From contig NZ_MASS01000008.1 of NCBI RefSeq assembly GCF_001707885.1, positions 40,910 through 104,909 on the forward strand: 64,000 bases of DNA, given 5' to 3'. The notes beneath the pieces are model-generated. The model searched no databases, was not told the origin of the DNA, and saw nothing but the letters and a program-made list of their open reading frames with translations. The translations under genes were made by a program, and so were the position numbers. This stretch comes from Desulfosporosinus cupriresistens. GTDB taxonomy: Bacteria; Bacillota; Desulfitobacteriia; Desulfitobacteriales; Desulfitobacteriaceae. Numbering within the stretch: the first letter of the stretch is position 1; every line of letters starts with the position of its first letter. Of this stretch, positions 59,161 to 64,000 are shown piece after piece.

Positions 59161-59280
59161 ATGGACAAATTAGATAAAATACACGATACCCAGGAAAAAG
59201 CCGAACAAAACAAGAAGCACCAAGGCAAAGGGAATACTAGCAAAAAGTTACCTAATAAACAACACAGTACTAATAAATAG
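59161..59280 (+). CDS. Tiny Lys/Gln/His/Asn-rich protein, 39 residues
   Basis: Translated directly: starts MDKLDKIHDTQEKAEQNKK and ends KQHSTNK. AAGGGAGGG is 6 nt upstream and a strong terminator starts 11 nt after the stop. Composition is highly hydrophilic and disordered, reminiscent of minor small spore proteins, but no family was identified. Confidence 0.7.
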   Translation: MDKLDKIHDTQEKAEQNKKHQGKGNTSKKLPNKQHSTNK

Positions 59281-59290
59281 CCTTCACTGA

Positions 59291-59317
59291 ACCATGATCC
59301 TCGATCATGGTTTTTTT
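59291..59317 (+). terminator. Terminator after the 39-residue gene
   Basis: ACCATGATC and GATCATGGT form a 9-bp stem with a CTC loop followed by seven T on the plus strand. Confidence 0.92.
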
Positions 59318-59348
59318 ATTTAAAGTGTGGTTACCTAACAGCGAGCTT

Positions 59349-60557
59349 TTATGGATTAGCATTCTTCTCCATTACAATATCAACTTCTCTATAAACTTTG
59401 GCAATAGGAATATTTTTTTCTCTCGCTATCTTTTTGCAGTCTTCATACTCTGCTTTATATTTGAATAGATCTCCTTCATAATAAGAACTCTTTATTGTTA
59501 TATCACCATATTTGGTTTTTATCGTTGAGAATTTTCTATTCAGCATAATTTTTTCAACTTTAAATTTTCTGATACCAATGGAAGTTGTTTCTCTAAAAAT
59601 GACTTCCATAACTTCTTTTTCCTTCGTTTTATTAACCAAAATGCTTAGCTTTATGGCGGGTCTTCCTTTTTTCATAATTATAGGTGTCTTATATACGTCT
59701 AAGGCCCCTATTTCAAAAAGACGTTCTTCTAAATAACTATAAAATTCCGGATTCATGTCGTCTATATTTGTTTCAAGAATGTATTGCTCATCAATTCCTG
59801 CATGATTTTCTGTCTTCCCTAAATATACTCTTAAAACGTTCGGGATTTCTAGCTCCCTACTTCCCAATCCATATCCGATCTTTTCTATCGAAAACTCTAT
59901 CTTATCCGTAAATTCTTCCACGTTTGCCGCTAAAATAACTGCGCCAGTAGGCGTGGTGGTCTCAAAGGATACAAGCCCTGATTTAATGGGAATGCCTTTT
60001 AAAACTTCAACTGTTGCTGGAGCTGGAACCGGTATTATGCCGTGCGCACACTTTACAAAACCGCCCCCCACCTGAACAGGAGAAGCTATAATTTTATCCA
60101 CTTTTAGATAATCTAGAGCGATGGCTGCCCCTACAATATCGACAATCGAGTCTATAGCACCAACCTCATGAAAATGCACTTCATCAATTGACTTCCCATG
60201 AACTTTAGCCTCAGCTATCGCTATTCGCAGGAACATTTTCAAGCTCGACTCTTTCACTACATCATTCAGGCTACTTCCAGTGATTATATTTTCAATATCC
60301 TTCAGAGTCCTATGGACGTGAACATGATGATCATGTTCATCGTGACTATGCTCTTGATGCCCAAGGATAACATCCACTTTCGTTCCAGTGATACCCTTTT
60401 TGGTATCTTTCTTAATTTTTATTTCATACTCTGAATCCAATTGGAGCCCGGAAAGCTCTTTAATTAAATATTCTCCATCGACACCCAGATCTACCAGTGC
60501 CCCTAAATTCATATCTCCGCTAATTCCGCTAAAACAATCATAATATAAGATTTTCAT
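59349..60557 (-). CDS. larC: LarC, nickel-pincer cofactor insertion enzyme
   Basis: Inserts nickel into the pincer nucleotide cofactor of lactate racemase-type enzymes. 402 residues from the ATG at 60557 behind GGAGAGAG. N-terminus YYDCFSGISGDMNLGALVDLG, a His-rich metal region (HQEHSHDEHDHHVHVH near residue 72), VHFHEVGAIDSIVDIVG near 125, and ETNIDDMNPEFYSYL at about 267. No larA, larB or larE is nearby. The gene is visibly more AT-rich than its neighbours. Confidence 0.92.
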   Translation of the reverse strand: MKILYYDCFSGISGDMNLGALVDLGVDGEYLIKELSGLQLDSEYEIKIKKDTKKGITGTKVDVILGHQEHSHDEHDHHVHVHRTLKDIENIITGSSLNDVVKESSLKMFLRIAIAEAKVHGKSIDEVHFHEVGAIDSIVDIVGAAIALDYLKVDKIIASPVQVGGGFVKCAHGIIPVPAPATVEVLKGIPIKSGLVSFETTTPTGAVILAANVEEFTDKIEFSIEKIGYGLGSRELEIPNVLRVYLGKTENHAGIDEQYILETNIDDMNPEFYSYLEERLFEIGALDVYKTPIIMKKGRPAIKLSILVNKTKEKEVMEVIFRETTSIGIRKFKVEKIMLNRKFSTIKTKYGDITIKSSYYEGDLFKYKAEYEDCKKIAREKNIPIAKVYREVDIVMEKNANP

Positions 60558-60764
60558 TTTATCTCTCTCCATGCTTCTTTAATTCGGTAATATCCTTTAA
60601 AATTAATCATTTTAAAATGGATTTCCCTTCAATAAGATATGATAATCTCTCCATTTAGACCAATACTACCACTTCCAGTTCACTCTAAGTCAATAAGAAT
60701 GAATAATTATTGAGCATTTCTCTCTATATTTGCTTCTTAAATTCACTGAATGTGTATTAACAAC

Positions 60765-60799
60765 CCAAAGGGATTAGCAAAATTGGCCAATCACTTTGG
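60765..60799 (-). terminator. Possible terminator after malic enzyme
   Basis: A 14-nt imperfect stem (12 of 14 paired; CCAAAG/CTTTGG outermost) lies 19 nt after the malic enzyme stop. On the minus strand it is followed by GTTGTTAATA, a weak T tract. Confidence 0.4.
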
Positions 60800-60817
60800 T
60801 GCCTATTTATTTTAGTA

Positions 60818-62047
60818 CTACTCTGGACGAATCGACCATACTTTCTTGGAGATTTCTTCAGGGTCAACGGTTATCCGGGCTACCCCACTGTCCATGGCAG
60901 CTTGAGCGACCGCAGCGGCGACAGTCGGAGCAACACGAGGATCAAATGCCTTGGGAATGACATAATTCGCATTACGCTCCTCGTCACTAATCAAGCTCGC
61001 AATCGCATAAGCTGCAGCGATTTTCATTTCTTCATTGATTTGAGAGGCACGCACATCGAGAGCACCACGGAAAATACCCGGAAAGGCTGACACGTTATTG
61101 ACTTGATTTGGGAAATCTGAACGTCCAGTGCCTACAACTTTCGCTCCAGCTTCTTTAGCTAGATCAGGCATAATTTCTGGCACAGGGTTCGCCATAGCAA
61201 AGATAATCGGGTCTTTGGCCATAACTTTGACCATCTCAGGAGTCACCATATTGGCTGCAGAAACACCGATAAAGACATCTGCACCAACTAAGGCGTCTGC
61301 GAGAGAACCAACCAGCCCCTGAGGATTAGTAATATTAGCGATTTCATTTTTCGATTTGTTCATGCCTTCAGGTCGTCCGGTATAGATCGCGCCCTTGGTA
61401 TCACACATAATCACGTCTTTAACGCCCATGCTCATAAGCAATTTGATAATCGCCACTCCAGCCGCGCCTGCGCCGTTGGTAACAACACGAATACTATCTA
61501 TGGATTTTTCAACAACTTTGAGAGCGTTGATCATTCCGGCCATAACGACGATGGCTGTTCCGTGTTGGTCATCATGGAAAACTGGAATGCTCATTTCCCT
61601 CTTCAGGCGTTCTTCAATCTCGAAGCATGCCGGTGCACTTATGTCTTCTAAGTTAATTCCGCCAAAAGTAGGTTCCAAAAGCTTTACTGTCTCAATTACC
61701 TTTTCTATATCTTCGGTGTCTAAGCAAATTGGGAACGCATCAACTCCGGCAAATGTCTTGAAAAGCACAGATTTTCCTTCCATGACAGGCATAGAGGCAA
61801 GCGCGCCGATGTTTCCAAGACCAAGAACAGCTGTACCATTTGAAACTATGGCCACAAAGTTACCTTTATTCGTATACACATAGGCTAATTCTTTATCCTT
61901 ATGAATATCCAAGCAAGGTTCAGCCACTCCAGGAGAGTAAGCCAAGGATAAATCCCGGCTATTACGCACCGGAACTTTGCAACTGACTGCCAGTTTGCCT
62001 ATATTATCCCGGTGAAGAGCTAAAGCATCGTCTCTTAGTGTTCCCAT
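60818..62047 (-). CDS. NAD(P)-dependent malic enzyme
   Basis: Oxidatively decarboxylates malate to pyruvate. 409 residues from the ATG at 62047, 11 nt after AAGGAG; the short bacterial form without a phosphotransacetylase domain. AYSPGVAEPC near residue 38, SNGTAVLGLGNIGA near 70, NLEDISAPACFEIEERL near 130, PVFHDDQHGTAIVV near 150 and the nucleotide fold VTNGAGAAGVAI. Cofactor choice not determined. Divergent from the fumarase genes. Confidence 0.95.
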   Translation of the reverse strand: MGTLRDDALALHRDNIGKLAVSCKVPVRNSRDLSLAYSPGVAEPCLDIHKDKELAYVYTNKGNFVAIVSNGTAVLGLGNIGALASMPVMEGKSVLFKTFAGVDAFPICLDTEDIEKVIETVKLLEPTFGGINLEDISAPACFEIEERLKREMSIPVFHDDQHGTAIVVMAGMINALKVVEKSIDSIRVVTNGAGAAGVAIIKLLMSMGVKDVIMCDTKGAIYTGRPEGMNKSKNEIANITNPQGLVGSLADALVGADVFIGVSAANMVTPEMVKVMAKDPIIFAMANPVPEIMPDLAKEAGAKVVGTGRSDFPNQVNNVSAFPGIFRGALDVRASQINEEMKIAAAYAIASLISDEERNANYVIPKAFDPRVAPTVAAAVAQAAMDSGVARITVDPEEISKKVWSIRPE

Positions 62048-62113
62048 ATAATCTAAATCTCCTTTTAACATCTTATTCTTTTACTTGCTTCCGTCCAAAT
62101 TCACGAACAGTCT

Positions 62114-62138
62114 AGGGCTTAGTATTATACCAAGCCCT
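62114..62138 (-). promoter_or_regulatory. Malic enzyme promoter with flanking inverted repeat
   Basis: On the minus strand TGGTATAAT is an extended -10 (TATAAT at 62124-62129). It is enclosed by a 7-bp inverted repeat, AGGGCTT (62114-62120) with AAGCCCT (62132-62138), which could be an operator. The -35 is poor. Confidence 0.5.
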
Positions 62139-62396
62139 TTGACATTATGCTATTGTGCAATTCTCGGAGCCAACGATCTAGGGCAAAACTCCCCATTGGC
62201 GGCGTATTTTACGCCTACCCCTTTCTGGAATCACTTTGAAATTATAGTTTAGTTATTGAGCATTCGCTAGTATTCCTCAAATTCCCTACTTATTCTATTA
62301 GTTTTTTAGAAATTACTATGAATATCCTTTGAATTTCTTTGAGCTTTAATCTCATTTCTTTAATCTAGAAGGTAAGATTCATATTTCGGAAATATC

Positions 62397-62413
62397 AGTT
62401 CATTACATGAACT
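62397..62413 (+). promoter_or_regulatory. Candidate operator upstream of fumarase
   Basis: AGTTCAT, TAC, ATGAACT is a perfect 7-bp inverted repeat, followed at once by TATTATACT, a possible -10 on the plus strand. It lies 140 nt upstream of the fumarase alpha start. The rest of the 62072-62552 gap is AT-rich with no gene seen. Confidence 0.4.
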
Positions 62414-62552
62414 ATTATACTCTTGCTTTAAGAATTGCCCCGATGTAAAGTAAGAGGCGAAGATTAATATTAAAGGAATCCGGCGCACTCAGTGCATCCT
62501 AGATTTCTTGGAGATTATATGTTTTACCATTAGATATATTGGGGGTACAAAG

Positions 62553-63410
62553 ATGAAGAAACTACTTGTTGAAGAAATCGTTTCAGCGGTTGAATGGCTT
62601 TGTATGGAGGCAAATTATAACCTGGGTTCGGACATCATGGCCGGGTTTCATCGGGCATTAAAAGATGAGCGTTCTCCGTTAGGTCAAGAAGTGTTAGAAC
62701 GACTTATTGAGAATGCCCAAATAGCCCACGAGGAAAGAGTCCCAATGTGTCAGGACACTGGGATGGCGGTTATTTTTGTCGAAATAGGTCAGGATTTGCA
62801 CGTGGTCGGCGGGGGCCTCACCGAGGCTATTAACGAAGGAGTACGTCGAGGGTATTACCAAGGATATCTACGCAAATCAGTGGTAGCCGATCCGTTTGAA
62901 CGTGTCAACACGGGCGATAACACGCCCGCTGTGATTCACTATGATATTGTCCCTGGCGATTCACTGCATCTAGTAGTGGCTCCAAAAGGATTTGGCAGCG
63001 AAAACATGGGAGGCTTAAAAATGTGTAAGCCGTCTGAAGGCTTGGAGGGTGCAATGCAGTTTGTCGTAGACACAGTCGATCGCGCAGGTGGAAACCCATG
63101 TCCTCCGATTATTGTTGGCGTGGGAGTTGGCGGTACAATGGAGAAGGCGACTTTTCTAGCCAAAAAGAGTTTACTACGCGAAGTGGGAAAACATAATCCA
63201 AAGGTGCGTCTGGCGGAGATCGAGAAAGTGTTATTGGAACGCATTAATCGTTTAGGTATTGGCCCCCAAGGGTTTGGCGGTGTGACAACTGCGTTAGCTG
63301 TTAACTTAGAGGTGTATCCGACACATATTGCTGGAATGCCAGTTGCCGTAAACATTGGCTGTCATTCAACTCGACATAAGGAAATCACCTTGCAAGGGAG
63401 GGCCATCTAA
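62553..63410 (+). CDS. fumA: Fumarate hydratase class I, alpha subunit
   Basis: Iron-sulfur fumarase (or related tartrate dehydratase) alpha subunit. 285 residues from the ATG at 62553 (GGGGGT upstream). Cluster-ligand segments: VPMCQDTGMAVIF near residue 67, GGNPCPPIIVGVGVGGT near 180, and GCHSTRHKEI at the end. Its stop overlaps the beta start (TAATG). Oxygen-sensitive 4Fe-4S type, fitting an anaerobe. Confidence 0.93.
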   Translation: MKKLLVEEIVSAVEWLCMEANYNLGSDIMAGFHRALKDERSPLGQEVLERLIENAQIAHEERVPMCQDTGMAVIFVEIGQDLHVVGGGLTEAINEGVRRGYYQGYLRKSVVADPFERVNTGDNTPAVIHYDIVPGDSLHLVVAPKGFGSENMGGLKMCKPSEGLEGAMQFVVDTVDRAGGNPCPPIIVGVGVGGTMEKATFLAKKSLLREVGKHNPKVRLAEIEKVLLERINRLGIGPQGFGGVTTALAVNLEVYPTHIAGMPVAVNIGCHSTRHKEITLQGRAI

Positions 63411-63964
63411 TGAACGAAGTGAGACGCATTGAAACTCCCCTAACCCAAGAGAAACTTTCGGTCCTTAAAGCGGGGGATAATGTCTTGATAAGCGGCGTGA
63501 TTTATACTGGGCGCGATGCAGCTCATAAAAAAATGGTCGAGGCCCTGAGGCAAGGTGAAGGCCTTCCTTTTATGATGAAGGATCAGATGATCTATTTTGT
63601 TGGCCCGACACCTGCCAAAGAGGGTCAAGTAATTGGCTCGGCTGGGCCAACGACAAGCGGACGGATGGATGCTTATTCACCAGATTTGATTGCCGAAGGA
63701 CTGACCGGAATGATTGGCAAAGGGCTTCGTTCTCAAGAAGTGATCGAAGCGATGAAAAAACACGGTGCCGTCTATTTTGGTGCAATAGGTGGAGCGGGTG
63801 CCCTGATTGCTAAACGCATTGTTTTAGCTGAAGTGATTGCCTATCCTGAACTGGGACCAGAAGCGGTACGACGTTTGGTCGTCAAGGATTTCCCGGCCAT
63901 AGTGATCATTGATCACTGTGGAAACAATCTCTACGAAATTGGGAAAGCACAGTATCGGGCGTAG
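63410..63964 (+). CDS. fumB: Fumarate hydratase class I, beta subunit
   Basis: Catalytic partner of the alpha subunit. 184 residues. ISGVIYTGRDAAHKKMVEAL near residue 30, GPTTSGRMDAYSPDLIAEGL near 83, and GAIGGAGALIAKRI near 124 match the C-terminal domain of class I fumarases. ATG at 63410 overlaps the alpha stop by one base and AAGGGAGGG lies upstream. Makes malate for the divergent malic enzyme or runs in reverse. Confidence 0.94.
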   Translation: MNEVRRIETPLTQEKLSVLKAGDNVLISGVIYTGRDAAHKKMVEALRQGEGLPFMMKDQMIYFVGPTPAKEGQVIGSAGPTTSGRMDAYSPDLIAEGLTGMIGKGLRSQEVIEAMKKHGAVYFGAIGGAGALIAKRIVLAEVIAYPELGPEAVRRLVVKDFPAIVIIDHCGNNLYEIGKAQYRA

Positions 63965-64000
63965 ATAGATCCATCATCGTTAATCCACCTTGTCCTTCTC

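Overview
The window is a chromosomal segment of an anaerobic, endospore-forming, low-to-mid-GC Firmicute, most likely of the Desulfitobacterium/Desulfosporosinus type (Peptococcaceae). The evidence is the gene order adk-secY-rpl/rps-tuf-fusA-rpoCB-rplLJAK-nusG-secE-sigH-cysSE-gltX-ispFD-yacL-radA-clpC-mcsBA-ctsR, which mirrors the Bacillus order read backwards. Sporulation sigma-H, CtsR/McsAB, class I two-subunit fumarase, rubrerythrin and a T-box also fit. The genus is inference; no rRNA is present.

Layout. 1-28034, all on the minus strand, is the translation/transcription core: adk (cut by the window edge), secY, the spc and S10 ribosomal protein clusters, tuf, fusA, rpsG, rpsL, an L7Ae-like protein, rpoC, rpoB, rplL, rplJ with its leader, rplA, rplK, nusG, secE, rpmG, tRNA-fMet, tRNA-Thr and sigH. 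28415-37532 holds rlmB, thyX, mrnC, cysS, cysE (under a Cys T-box), gltX, ispF, ispD, yacL and carD. 37716-44300 has a small Cys-containing gene on the plus strand, a divergent radA, and the CtsR regulon operon ctsR-mcsA-mcsB-clpC. disA, normally beside radA, is not here. 44498-64000 is more variable: universal stress protein, M24 peptidase, rubrerythrin, MFS transporter, Nudix hydrolase, YgbA-like protein, RluA-type pseudouridine synthase, a soluble chemoreceptor-like protein, a DTW-domain protein, SbcCD, a cupin, two tiny basic/hydrophilic proteins, LarC, and a malic enzyme divergent from fumarase alpha/beta.

How parts fit. SecY and SecE form the translocon. NusG, RpoB/C, the L10 leader and the ribosomal clusters couple transcription to ribosome supply. 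CysE/CysS are induced by uncharged tRNA-Cys. CtsR, McsA, McsB and ClpC form the heat-shock proteolysis circuit. Fumarase and malic enzyme link fumarate, malate and pyruvate from one divergent intergenic region.

The most unusual content is non-coding. First, tracts of degenerate 7-nt repeats (core NNGARGY) keep a 7-nt phase over up to 252 nt, run into the 3' ends of ispD and mcsB, and there encode 7-residue peptide periods. Second, a dispersed hairpin-rich repeat family (four copies) is nested against or inside gene stop codons, including inside the ribosomal protein operon and between the L10 leader and rplJ. Third, a 1-nt deletion breaks the N-terminus of rplD. No CRISPR, prophage or intact insertion sequence was seen.
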